DNA of 64,000 nt from Candidatus Bathyarchaeota archaeon (GTDB lineage: Archaea > Thermoproteota > Bathyarchaeia > Bathyarchaeales > Bathycorpusculaceae). Where the stretch lies: NCBI GenBank assembly GCA_026014465.1, contig JAOZID010000010.1, positions 1,460,303 through 1,524,302 on the forward strand, read 5' to 3'. The position numbers and the translations under genes are program-made. Below are positions 18,160-26,712 of this stretch, in pieces (the first letter of the stretch is position 1; each line of letters starts with the position of its first letter). The notes beneath the pieces are model-generated. The model was not told the origin of the DNA. It saw nothing but the letters and a program-made list of their open reading frames with translations, and made no database searches.

Positions 18160-19803
18160 ATGAAAACTTTGTCTAGTAAAAAACCAAAAACGCTGCTTCC
18201 GTTCTCCTCATTCCAGCAAGGCGAAAACGGCAAAATAACTGAGATTGAAGAAGCCACAGTTTTCTGCCTAGCCGAGATTGAACGAAAGAAAGCTAAAGGC
18301 TTTCTAAGGAAGCATCCTCCAGAAAAAACAGTTTTCATTTCCAAAGTATACTACCCTTTTTGGGTAATGCCCTGCAGAGACCTTACCTGCGTTTTTGACG
18401 GCTTGAATTTGTCTTCTCACAAGTTGACGTATCTGACTTTTCCTGACCCCGAACCTTTCAAGTCTGGCATAGAGGATAGCTCTTCAACACGCCACACCTT
18501 CGCAAGCTTTCTTTCAAACAACCTTAACTATTTTGAAAAACCCGAAGGCGAGCAAACCAAAGATATCGAGGGTTTAATATCTGACCGCGATTTTCTTGCA
18601 GAATTCATTGCGTATTTGAAGGAAGCGAAAACTACTGAGTCATCCGTAACTGGAAGCGTGCTGGTTTCCCCTGCGTATTCGGAAACGCAGATGAAGTCAA
18701 CCATGGCTGATTTAGAAAGCTTCTATGACCAACTCGTCAAAGAATCCAAAGAACTAAGCGCCATAATCAAACTTGTAAACCAGAAAAGTCAGCATTCCCT
18801 ATCCTGCCTCAAAAAAGAAATCAAATCCTCCGAAGACGAATTCAGCCTACAACTCGACGAAGCCAAAAAAATCCTCGAATACAAAAAAGCACAAATAAAC
18901 AAAGAGTACTCCGACAAGGTCGTTGAGGTATCAAACAAGTTTGAAGATGAAATCGTTGCTATCCGAAAAGAGATTATCAAGCTAGAAAAGCTAAAAGAGC
19001 TCATTTCTGCTGAAATCGTGAAGGTTGAAAACGAAATAAAATCTTCTGTAGTTAACAAAGATGAAGCCGCTGAGCAGAAATGGAAAGAAAAACGCACTGA
19101 ACTCAAACGAGACCTCCCTGACATAGTTGGGAAAATAAAGACTTTGGAAGAGCAAATCCAAGGGATTGAGGAAAACAAGAAAAAAGAGCTTTTCCAGCTA
19201 AAAGAAGACGCTGACGTCAAAGTCAAAGAAGCCTCCTCGGGTCTAATGGAAATTGAATCCTCCCGCGACGCCGAAACCAAAATCTGCCAAGACGAGATGG
19301 AAAAAATCGAAGAAATGGCTTCTGTTATAATCGGCAAGATCGATAATCTGGCAAAGATGCGTGATGAAACTATAGAAGGTTTTGATAAAGTGGGGGTTAA
19401 AAAGGAGCAGTCCTCGCCGTTGCTGGTTTATTTGCCGTTTTATCTAATTTGCTATCAGCAGGGATCAAATCGCCGTTACACGTATGTGGCTCCTTCAATT
19501 ATAAACAGCGGTGGAATTGGCTTACGGCTAAAAATCATGGGTAAAAAACGAATCACGCAGCTTCTTCAAACGCGTTCTCAAAAGATAATCTCTTTACTGA
19601 ACCGTTTTATTACTTTGCTAGAGGAGAACGTGGCGTTTAGCCGTGAAATAAGCGAAGCCTGCGTTGACGCTAATTTGTTGCAAACAAAGAAATCCCTCAA
19701 AGAAATCAAAAGCGGATTAGACACCTTAACGTTAGAGGACTGGCTTTCAGAAAGCGAATTTGAACTTTTTACTCAACGCCTCAACCAGTTTACTAACCCT
19801 TGA
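18160..19803 (+). CDS. Long coiled-coil protein, unknown function
   Basis: Not recognised. 547 residues. The N-terminal 120 look globular (KVYYPFWVMPCRDLTCVF). A central region, about 190-410, is almost continuous charged heptads rich in E and K, typical of an antiparallel coiled coil. A globular C-terminal part contains LVYLPFYLICYQQGSNRRYT and YVAPSIINSGGIGLR. There is no Walker motif, so it is not an SMC/Rad50 ATPase. The ATG at 18160 abuts GGAG (18156-18159). A TTG at 18169 has better Shine-Dalgarno spacing and may be the real start (MSSKKPKTLLPFSS). Its 3' end overlaps the convergent transporter gene by 57 bases. Confidence 0.7.
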   Translation: MKTLSSKKPKTLLPFSSFQQGENGKITEIEEATVFCLAEIERKKAKGFLRKHPPEKTVFISKVYYPFWVMPCRDLTCVFDGLNLSSHKLTYLTFPDPEPFKSGIEDSSSTRHTFASFLSNNLNYFEKPEGEQTKDIEGLISDRDFLAEFIAYLKEAKTTESSVTGSVLVSPAYSETQMKSTMADLESFYDQLVKESKELSAIIKLVNQKSQHSLSCLKKEIKSSEDEFSLQLDEAKKILEYKKAQINKEYSDKVVEVSNKFEDEIVAIRKEIIKLEKLKELISAEIVKVENEIKSSVVNKDEAAEQKWKEKRTELKRDLPDIVGKIKTLEEQIQGIEENKKKELFQLKEDADVKVKEASSGLMEIESSRDAETKICQDEMEKIEEMASVIIGKIDNLAKMRDETIEGFDKVGVKKEQSSPLLVYLPFYLICYQQGSNRRYTYVAPSIINSGGIGLRLKIMGKKRITQLLQTRSQKIISLLNRFITLLEENVAFSREISEACVDANLLQTKKSLKEIKSGLDTLTLEDWLSESEFELFTQRLNQFTNP

Positions 19804-21321
19804 TTCTTTTTGTTCTTCCTGTTTTTTCTGGGAACCCGCTTTGAGATTAAAGTAGCCCGTAACAATTAAGACAACGCCAAAAAGCGCCTGTGCATAATTA
19901 GGGATAAACGGTATTATAGACCCAACAAGACCTGCTATGTTCATTACCGAAAGCAGCCCTAAAACGATGCCTACGCCCATTCCGATGCCGCCTACTGCTA
20001 TTTGTAGCCTGAACCGTCCTGCCATTCTCAAATAGTACGACCCTAAGACTATGGCTATGATGCCTGCGCCTGAAGTTAAGGCGTCTGTGGCGTTTCCGTC
20101 TCCAAAGAACACGGGGAAAACAAGCAAGAACACTGATAGTATGAAGCCTAAAATTGGGATTATGGGGAAAAGCGGGGTTTTGAAGGGGCGGTCCATGTGT
20201 GGCTTGGTTTTTCTTAGTTTGATAAGCGACAAGTTGACAAGGGCGAAGACTATTAGGGAGCCAAAGCTGGCGGCGTATCCAAGAAACGGCACATCTCCTA
20301 AGGTGCTTAACCCCATTATGAAAACTGAACCTACGATAACTGCTATGTAGTGGGTTCCAAAGCGAGAATGCACTGCCGTTAACAGTTTGGGGAAGTATCC
20401 GTCGCGGCTCATGCCTCGTGAGATGCTGGACTGCACCGAAAGCGATGTTCCCAAAGCTGATAAGCAAGCTACCATGCCTGCAAGCGCGAAGACAATACCT
20501 CCGTACCCGCCAAATATAGAATCCGCCGCAAAGTTCAACAAAGAAACCTGCTCCGTTGTCCCCGAAGCCGCCACCGTCGACATCGCAACCACCGCCAACA
20601 AAACATACAGCGGAATAACAAAAAGAGCCGACAAAATCAAGCCCCTAGGCACATTCTTCTCTGGATTCTCAGCCGTAGTAGCCGTAGCAATCAACGATTT
20701 TGTCCCTATAAACATAGGAAAAGTATAGACCACCGCCGCCAAAACTCCTGGTAACCCTTGCGGAGAGGGGAAATCAAACATGCCCGATGGGTTTACGCCT
20801 TGGACAAAGCCGCCTATGATGAAGACCGCGAATAAGGCGATGAAGGCAATGACCACTATGCTTCCTACTTTTTGGCTGCCGCGTATCTCAAATGCGCTCA
20901 TGACCACTATTATTAGGATGGATAGGAGCCATGCCCAGTTTACAACTGTTGCTTGAAGCTGCGGCGAGAAAATTGAAAGCAAAAACGCAAGCTGCAAAAC
21001 AAACGTAACCGCCGCTAGGGACGCTGCAAAGATGCTGGCAAGCCACCTAAAACAGCCCGCTATAAAGCCGATGTAGCCGCCGTACGCCGTTTTGATGTAA
21101 GTGTATTCTCCGCCTACAAGAGGCATGGCTGCGCTTAACTCGCAGTAACTAAGCATAATTAGAAAGTTTATGCCGCCGCCCAACAGCAAAGCAAAGACCA
21201 AGTATGGTCCTGAAAGGTTAAAGTAAGCATAGTTGAGCAGGACAAAGATTTCAAAGCCTATAGAGCCGCTAAGACCCGCAATAACTATATCAAAAAGACC
21301 TGAACGCCTGATTCTCTTCAT
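19747..21321 (-). CDS. APC-superfamily amino acid permease
   Basis: A 524-residue integral membrane transporter with about twelve hydrophobic helices. The APC signature is visible at the N-terminus (SGSIGFEIFVLLNYAYFNLS) and in CELSAAMPLVGGEYTYIKTA, the helix 2-3 region that forms part of the substrate site. The middle contains VVYTFPMFIGTKSLIATATT and ENPEKNVPRGL, also family-typical. Substrate is unknown; amino acid/proton symport is most likely. A small two-helix protein gene lies 16 bases upstream in the same direction. The C-terminal tail is charged and overlaps the convergent coiled-coil gene. Confidence 0.9.
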   Translation of the reverse strand: MKRIRRSGLFDIVIAGLSGSIGFEIFVLLNYAYFNLSGPYLVFALLLGGGINFLIMLSYCELSAAMPLVGGEYTYIKTAYGGYIGFIAGCFRWLASIFAASLAAVTFVLQLAFLLSIFSPQLQATVVNWAWLLSILIIVVMSAFEIRGSQKVGSIVVIAFIALFAVFIIGGFVQGVNPSGMFDFPSPQGLPGVLAAVVYTFPMFIGTKSLIATATTAENPEKNVPRGLILSALFVIPLYVLLAVVAMSTVAASGTTEQVSLLNFAADSIFGGYGGIVFALAGMVACLSALGTSLSVQSSISRGMSRDGYFPKLLTAVHSRFGTHYIAVIVGSVFIMGLSTLGDVPFLGYAASFGSLIVFALVNLSLIKLRKTKPHMDRPFKTPLFPIIPILGFILSVFLLVFPVFFGDGNATDALTSGAGIIAIVLGSYYLRMAGRFRLQIAVGGIGMGVGIVLGLLSVMNIAGLVGSIIPFIPNYAQALFGVVLIVTGYFNLKAGSQKKQEEQKESRVSKLVEALSKKFKFAF

Positions 21322-21337
21322 ACGGCTTCACTTCCCC

Positions 21338-21571
21338 TCATCGCAGACTCTCCCACGAATCATACAACACAAACAAGCCGCCAATTAACAAAACCACGCC
21401 AACCCCCAACAAAACTACCACGTAAAAATCCAGTGCATCCTGCGAAATACTCCACACTTGGGGGTCAAAAAATCCAAACTGAAGCGCCAAAGCCAACGCT
21501 ATCGTAGAACAAGCAAGCAAAGCCTGCGCCGACCCAAACAGAAACTTAATTGTTCTTGTCTCGTTAACCAT
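21338..21571 (-). CDS. Small membrane protein upstream of permease
   Basis: Not recognised. 77 residues with two hydrophobic helices (about 8-30 and 47-70) and a short charged end. It begins MVNETRTIKFLFGSAQALL and lies 16 bases upstream of the APC permease in the same orientation, so the two are probably co-transcribed. It may be an accessory or stabilising subunit, but nothing in the sequence proves it. Confidence 0.55.
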   Translation of the reverse strand: MVNETRTIKFLFGSAQALLACSTIALALALQFGFFDPQVWSISQDALDFYVVVLLGVGVVLLIGGLFVLYDSWESLR

Positions 21572-21694
21572 CAGACGCCAACACTTTGTTTCAACAACTT
21601 AGATATATAATCAATTCGGCACAAACCCCGCCTTACCGCACCCGCAAGGCACCACAAAAAAAGCAGGAAATTTGGGCGGGGTTAAAAGGTGGGT

Positions 21695-22621
21695 TTACTT
21701 GACGGTTTTTTCCCAGCTTGCGATTTTGTCGAGGTATTCTTGGACAGGTTTTCCGCCGAAGTTTCTTAGGCGCTGGCGCAGTTGGGTTTGGTTGACGGCT
21801 TCTTTTTGGAAGGCCTGCATTTCTTTGGCTCCATTTGCCATGTACAAGACGCCTTCGACGCCGCCAACTCGCAGTGCCCGCGTGCTAACCGTGAGCAACT
21901 CTGCGGCTGTGGGGGTGTCTTTGGGGTCGTCTCCTGGACCAAAAACGTAGAGGCTGATGTAGAAGGGTTTTTTGAGCAGTTTCTTAAAGCCCCTGGTTAG
22001 CATTTCCCAGTACCACGGCGTCGCATAGTTTTTGCTAAACATAACCACGTTGAAAGCGTCGGCGTACTGGGCAAGGTCGTCAAAGTCCACACCATAACGC
22101 TCCAGCGAGTTTATAGGGTCAGGCTGAATGCACATAACCAAATCCTTTTTCACGCGTTCACGCATCTGTGCAACGTAGCCTGTGACTTCTTTTCTGCGCC
22201 ACTCTATCCAACCCAAACCGCTTCTCTTCCAACGCTCAATACACCGCGGACAAGTACAGTGCCCATGATCCGCAAAATACTGGCTATTAGGCCAAACCCC
22301 AAGAGACTTCTTATCCAGCATCTCTATGTACTCGAGTTGCTCGGCGCGGTGCTCAGGCTGCGTAGCACACACGATATTCCAGTAAATGTTAAAGTTGCTA
22401 TTGCCCAGCTTGGCAGGACCCAACGCCGACTGACTAATCCAGTCTGGGTTATCTCGAACCGCAACGTTATCCCCAAAAATCGACAAATTACTGTACATAT
22501 CAGGCTGCGGCTCAATTCTGTTACCCAACTCAGTTTTCACACGCAACAAATGAAAATCAAAACCCGCAATCTTCTGCGGCTCATACACATAAGCACCAAA
22601 CTTCACACAATACACCTTCAA
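21695..22621 (-). CDS. Hypothetical protein, possible TIM-barrel glycosidase-like fold
   Basis: Not firmly recognised. About 308 residues with no signal peptide. Features are ADHGHCTCPRCIERWKRSGL, a paired-cysteine segment; DLVMCIQPDPINSLERYGVDFDDLAQ; and AFNVVMFSKNYATPWYWEM, which read like successive beta strands of a barrel with aromatic and acidic residues at their ends, as in putative glycoside hydrolases. Substrate and catalysis cannot be stated. The TTG at 22621 has a TATA-like ATTATAATTTT 24 bases upstream (22655-22645), favouring a leaderless start; GTG 22615 is an alternative. Confidence 0.55.
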   Translation of the reverse strand: MKVYCVKFGAYVYEPQKIAGFDFHLLRVKTELGNRIEPQPDMYSNLSIFGDNVAVRDNPDWISQSALGPAKLGNSNFNIYWNIVCATQPEHRAEQLEYIEMLDKKSLGVWPNSQYFADHGHCTCPRCIERWKRSGLGWIEWRRKEVTGYVAQMRERVKKDLVMCIQPDPINSLERYGVDFDDLAQYADAFNVVMFSKNYATPWYWEMLTRGFKKLLKKPFYISLYVFGPGDDPKDTPTAAELLTVSTRALRVGGVEGVLYMANGAKEMQAFQKEAVNQTQLRQRLRNFGGKPVQEYLDKIASWEKTVK

Positions 22622-22936
22622 CTACTCACAAAAAGCGAGACTGGAAAATTATAATGTTTCGCAAAGCAGTTCACTGTGGTTTGGTTTGCTGCTTTTGTTG
22701 TGTTGTTAGCTTGTGGTGTGTTTGCCTTCTTTGTCTGTGAGTTGTGTGGTTTTCTTTTGTTTTTTTAGGTTTGAATTTGGATTTGGTTTTTGACTTGTTT
22801 TAGTCACTTTGATGTTTGCTTTTTGTGTTTTAAATGGTAAGGTTGCGTTTTCGATTTGGGAAAAAATATATTCGGGTTTCTTAAGATGCCTGTTTAGAGC
22901 TTTAGTTAAGCTCTTAAACATTGGGAGAGAAAAAAA
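22622..22936. promoter_or_regulatory. Divergent intergenic region with two promoters and a 5' hairpin
   Basis: No gene of convincing quality. The left end holds the minus-strand TATA element (22655-22645). The middle is strongly T/G-rich. On the right, TATATT (22867-22872) should start transcription near 22893 for the exported protein. At that point GTTTAGAGCTT (22892-22902) pairs with AAGCTCT plus AAAC (22908-22919, one bulged T), forming a hairpin at the very 5' end of the message. GGGAGAG (22922-22928) is the Shine-Dalgarno sequence for the GTG at 22937. Confidence 0.5.
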
Positions 22937-24496
22937 GTGCATAAAAAACTTGTAACTACAGGTTTGCTTTTACTTTCGCTTCTATTTTTTTCGCTTTTCA
23001 TTAGCATTAATCCTGTTGCAGCGGCTCCCACTGATTTGTACGATGTATTTGCAGTGAAGGAATACAAACAATGGAGTTCTTACAATCCTTCCTATTCTTT
23101 TAGTAAAGCTTCTGGTACTGTTATGCAGGCAATGTCTACTCAGTCTGGTCTTGGTGACGCATACGTGTACTTGCATATTGACAAGGACTATCTTGATGGA
23201 AAGAAACTGCGTGTTTACTGGCAGTGGTACTTAGACCGTTCTGGTACATCTCACACCCTCAATCAACTTTACGTTGTGGATCATGAACATGACCGAAAGC
23301 TGATAAACTCTGGAGAGTTCCGTACGCAAAGTGACGCTGAACATCCCGTTACCGATTACACATACATAACTGCTTGTAGCTATACTGCAACCTGCAATGG
23401 CGGCTGGGTAGGCTGGAGAAGTGACACATCTGGTGTTTTAGATTTGTCTGGTTTCTCTAGTGATGTCGTTAGCGTTATGATCAAAAATGTTGACCCTTGG
23501 GTAGCTTACACTGCTGGGCTTCAAGTATACTACGTTCAAGTTCTGGATTCAGGCAACAACGTGCTTAAAGACTACCGTTTCACCGGTAACGTTTTCATGG
23601 AAGAAACAGGCACCTACTACGATTACGGGTTGATACGCGAGCCTAACATGATATCTTGGGGAACCACAGATTACCCTAATGCCTCTGGTGGTGCTGATGA
23701 ACTGAACCTGTCTGGGAACGTTTCAGAATATGTTTGTGGTCTTTTTGACTCCACAGGCGTGTATGATGTTGAAGACAATTGGGGTGCAAGCACTCAGCCA
23801 GGCACCGTTTACAGCAGCATAGAAGACAGCGAAGCCGACTATGACTACTCTGTTATCCTCTACAAAGGGCACTTTTGGCAAGCATCAAGTCCTGGCGACT
23901 GTGGAACTTATGGCTGCGATATTTATCACTGGGGCGTAGCTGACAATGAAGGCTACACAGGTGGCACATGGGAATTCATCAAAGACTACAACGTTTACAG
24001 TAGCGTAGTAGATGGCAAAGACGACGCAGACAAAACTAGAGGAACCCACGACTTCATCTTTCTGTGGTCCTGTCTTGAAGGAGACAGTAGCCGTGCAGGT
24101 GAAATATCAGGTTCCCACAGTTGGGGCATGTTAGCCTCTTGGATGGATATCGATGACCCAAATAGTCAACTCGAAGATTACGGCTATGCTGACCCTGATG
24201 ACCGTGATCATGTCTTTATGAGTTTCAGTTGGATTTCGCCTTGTTACCTTTACTATGGTCAAGCTCCTGACCGCTATCTGTCTCAGTTCCTTTATCAATT
24301 CTTCAACTACGCCTTGCAAGGAATCACTGTAAACGACGCTCTTGACGACGCATCAGAATTCATAAACGGCTTTGGCGTATCCTTTGGCAGCAGCGACCTG
24401 TACAACAACCAACTAGTCTGGAACCCTCAAACAGACGAATGGGATTACACCCAGATGCGTGTTTGGGGTGATGGAGACCACGTAATGCCTGGGTAG
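22937..24496 (+). CDS. Exported protein with possible clan CD (caspase-like) protease core
   Basis: A 519-residue exported protein with a clear signal peptide (hydrophobic 8-24, cleavage near VAAA-P). Residues 35-235 are beta-rich (YLDGKKLRVYWQWYLDRSG) and may form a carbohydrate- or ligand-binding sandwich. In the second half YSVILYKGHFW (H312) and FIFLWSCLEGDSS (C379) look like the two strand ends that carry the His and Cys of clan CD peptidases such as gingipains and caspases. That protease idea is inference from spacing and hydrophobic context only. No C-terminal anchor is present. The next gene, 9 bases on, encodes another exported protein and is probably co-transcribed. Confidence 0.6.
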   Translation: MHKKLVTTGLLLLSLLFFSLFISINPVAAAPTDLYDVFAVKEYKQWSSYNPSYSFSKASGTVMQAMSTQSGLGDAYVYLHIDKDYLDGKKLRVYWQWYLDRSGTSHTLNQLYVVDHEHDRKLINSGEFRTQSDAEHPVTDYTYITACSYTATCNGGWVGWRSDTSGVLDLSGFSSDVVSVMIKNVDPWVAYTAGLQVYYVQVLDSGNNVLKDYRFTGNVFMEETGTYYDYGLIREPNMISWGTTDYPNASGGADELNLSGNVSEYVCGLFDSTGVYDVEDNWGASTQPGTVYSSIEDSEADYDYSVILYKGHFWQASSPGDCGTYGCDIYHWGVADNEGYTGGTWEFIKDYNVYSSVVDGKDDADKTRGTHDFIFLWSCLEGDSSRAGEISGSHSWGMLASWMDIDDPNSQLEDYGYADPDDRDHVFMSFSWISPCYLYYGQAPDRYLSQFLYQFFNYALQGITVNDALDDASEFINGFGVSFGSSDLYNNQLVWNPQTDEWDYTQMRVWGDGDHVMPG

Positions 24497-24505
24497 GTGA
24501 ATTTG

Positions 24506-25657
24506 GTGAACAAACTTGTTTCAAAAAACCTTTCTTTGGTCTTTCTTTTTGTAGCTTTGGCTGCGCTTTTGGTTTGTGCTTTGCCCTGTGTTGCGGTTGC
24601 AGGCTTGGATGATTCACCCGCTGAAGTCGATGAAGTTCTGGTTTTCCTAAATGACGTCGTTGGGTTAGACATGGAAAAATATGAGGCTACACTGAAAACA
24701 AGCTTCATACAAAACTACTCTGACATAGCCTTCATCGGTGATGTTGGGTATGTTGAAACCTCTGGTAAATACACTTTGCAGTACTGGGACGTGAAAGAGG
24801 AAAGCTACAGCCTCATCGATGCCGATTTTACTTTTGCTGACGACAAATTGGTCTCATGCCGTTTGAAGTTGCGTTCTGGTGAACCTTTGTATGCTAAACC
24901 CTTAGCTGTTGACCTGCCTGATGCTGCCTCCACGTTTTTAGACCGCTACGAAACATTCACTGCTGACGCCAACCTGCTCGACATGCAGAACATGCTAGAC
25001 GGCATTGAAGCAAAAACAAACAAAACAACAACAAGCGATAATCTGCAGCTAGACATTGCTGTAACAGATTCTTCAACATCTTTTAGCTGGAACCCCTTCT
25101 TCAACGGCGTTACGTATCCTGGGCTTATCCTAAACTTTGAAGATAACATGTTCAAGTCCTTTGGCGATAACCGCTACACATACGAAATCGGAGACCCCAC
25201 AGTAAACGTGCAAGAAAAACAGGCGATAGAAACCGCGTTAAACTGCGCCGCAGAATACTCATACATGTACGACGGCAAAGAAGTCACTGACTTTGAAATA
25301 GTTGAAAAACAAATCCTATCTGAACTGCGTACTCAAAGCCGCTATGCTGTGAATGATCTGTATCCGTTCTGGGCAATTTATCTGCCTTTGGCTGATATGT
25401 ACCCCGGATTTGTCAGTGTGCTGCGCGTTGAAATTTGGGCTAACAACGGAGAAGTCATCACTTGCCAAGCACTAAGCTACGGCGGTCCAATTCCAGACAA
25501 CTCCACCTCTGATCCTTCCGCTTCAACTGCGCCCTCGCCAACGAGCAATCAAACCAGCGCACCTGTTCCTTATGCAGTTTACATTGCAGCAGTTGTTGCC
25601 TTGCTCGCAATCCCCATAGCTCTCATCGCATTTGTCCTCAAAAAGAAAAGCCGATAG
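24506..25657 (+). CDS. Exported membrane-anchored protein, unknown function
   Basis: Not recognised. About 383 residues: an N-terminal signal peptide (LSLVFLFVALAALLVCALPC), an ectodomain, a Ser/Thr/Pro-rich linker (DPSASTAPSPTSNQTSAP) and a C-terminal helix with KKKSR, the usual archaeal surface anchor. The ectodomain shows two repeats of a YSD...Y...W-type beta pattern but no catalytic motif I can name. GTG 24506 was chosen because TAGGTGA (24494-24500) lies five bases before it; GTG 24497 is possible. It follows the clan CD-like protein and may be its partner or substrate. Confidence 0.65.
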   Translation: MNKLVSKNLSLVFLFVALAALLVCALPCVAVAGLDDSPAEVDEVLVFLNDVVGLDMEKYEATLKTSFIQNYSDIAFIGDVGYVETSGKYTLQYWDVKEESYSLIDADFTFADDKLVSCRLKLRSGEPLYAKPLAVDLPDAASTFLDRYETFTADANLLDMQNMLDGIEAKTNKTTTSDNLQLDIAVTDSSTSFSWNPFFNGVTYPGLILNFEDNMFKSFGDNRYTYEIGDPTVNVQEKQAIETALNCAAEYSYMYDGKEVTDFEIVEKQILSELRTQSRYAVNDLYPFWAIYLPLADMYPGFVSVLRVEIWANNGEVITCQALSYGGPIPDNSTSDPSASTAPSPTSNQTSAPVPYAVYIAAVVALLAIPIALIAFVLKKKSR

Positions 25658-25849
25658 CATCACATCCCCCTCTTTTTATCTCTTCTCACGGCTTTCTAAA
25701 TGCAGCAGTTGACATGGGGTCGGTGCGAGTCATTGTTTGAGCTGGTTGGGGCATTGTTTTTTCCGAAATGCTTTTCTTCAACGACATGTACAGGTCGTTT
25801 TGGGCGCGTGGTTGGGCTGAACGTGGAAAAGCGCTTGGTTTATCAGAAA

Positions 25850-25928
25850 CTCCTTAAGGAGCCAAATGGATGAACACACGTCAACCCTTAAAGTAATGGA
25901 TGTTAGGAGATTGGATTGCTATGAATGA
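25850..25928 (+). promoter_or_regulatory. Palindromic Shine-Dalgarno and 20-codon upstream ORF before the aro operon
   Basis: CTCCTTAAGGAG (25850-25861) is a perfect 12-base palindrome containing AAGGAG four bases before an ATG at 25866. From there a 20-codon ORF (MDEHTSTLKVMDVRRLDCYE) runs to TGA at 25926-25928, ending just inside the aroA' start at 25921. If the palindrome folds in RNA it would hide the Shine-Dalgarno sequence, and translation of the small ORF would be coupled to aroA'. The rest of 25658-25849 shows no gene. Confidence 0.45.
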
Positions 25929-26712
25929 GGGCAAGAAACGCCGTTTAAAACGAATCTTTAGGCAAGATAGCCGCACTGTCGTAGTGCCCATGGATCACGG
26001 TGTCACTATTGGACCTATAAAAGGTATAGAGGATATGCCGCGTATTGTTAAGTGTCTGTTGGAGGGTGGAACTGACGCTATTGTGGTGCATAAGGGTATA
26101 GCTAAGTCTGTGGATGCGGGCGCTGCAGGGCTTATTGTGCAGCTTTCAGGCGCATCTAACTTGAGTCCTAACTCTAACAACAAAGTACAAGTCTGCAGTG
26201 TGCAGGAAGCTGTGCGGCTTGGCGCAGACGCGGTTTCAGTACACGTTAACGTAGGCGCGCAAGACGAAGATAAAATGCTTGTGACATTAGGCAAAGTCGC
26301 CGAGGAATGCGACCTCTACGGCATGCCCCTGTTGGCTATGATGTACCCCCGTGGGCAACGAATCGCAAGCGAACACGCTCATGACGTGGTAGCTCACGCC
26401 GCGCGGCTAGGCGCAGAACTGGGCGCAGACATCATTAAAACCAACTACACAGGCGATGTTGAAACCTTCAAAACCGTCATCGAATGCTGCCCTGTTCCCG
26501 TTGTCATAGCAGGCGGAGCCAAAGCCACAACCCCAACTGACATCTTGGACATAACTTTCGAGTCTATTCAAGCAGGCGGCGCTGGCCTTTCCATTGGGCG
26601 TAACGTGTTCCAGCACGAAGACCCAACCGCCATGGTCAAAGCGCTCTCAGCAATTGTCCATGAGGACATGCCTGTGGCGAAAGCCAAAAAACTGCTCGGT
26701 GAAGAAGAATGA
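25921..26712 (+). CDS. aroA': 2-amino-3,7-dideoxy-D-threo-hept-6-ulosonate synthase
   Basis: First enzyme of the archaeal DHQ route, using aspartate semialdehyde instead of erythrose 4-phosphate/PEP. It is a class I aldolase-like TIM barrel of 263 residues from ATG 25921. Family motifs are VVVPMDHGVTIGPIKG at the N-terminus, DIIKTNYTGD with the Schiff-base lysine, and PVVIAGGAKATTP with the phosphate site. The start at 25921 fits family length; an ATG at 25900 would add seven residues. It overlaps aroB' by four bases (ATGA). The substrate links this operon to the aspartate pathway genes elsewhere in the window. Confidence 0.92.
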   Translation: MNEGKKRRLKRIFRQDSRTVVVPMDHGVTIGPIKGIEDMPRIVKCLLEGGTDAIVVHKGIAKSVDAGAAGLIVQLSGASNLSPNSNNKVQVCSVQEAVRLGADAVSVHVNVGAQDEDKMLVTLGKVAEECDLYGMPLLAMMYPRGQRIASEHAHDVVAHAARLGAELGADIIKTNYTGDVETFKTVIECCPVPVVIAGGAKATTPTDILDITFESIQAGGAGLSIGRNVFQHEDPTAMVKALSAIVHEDMPVAKAKKLLGEEE

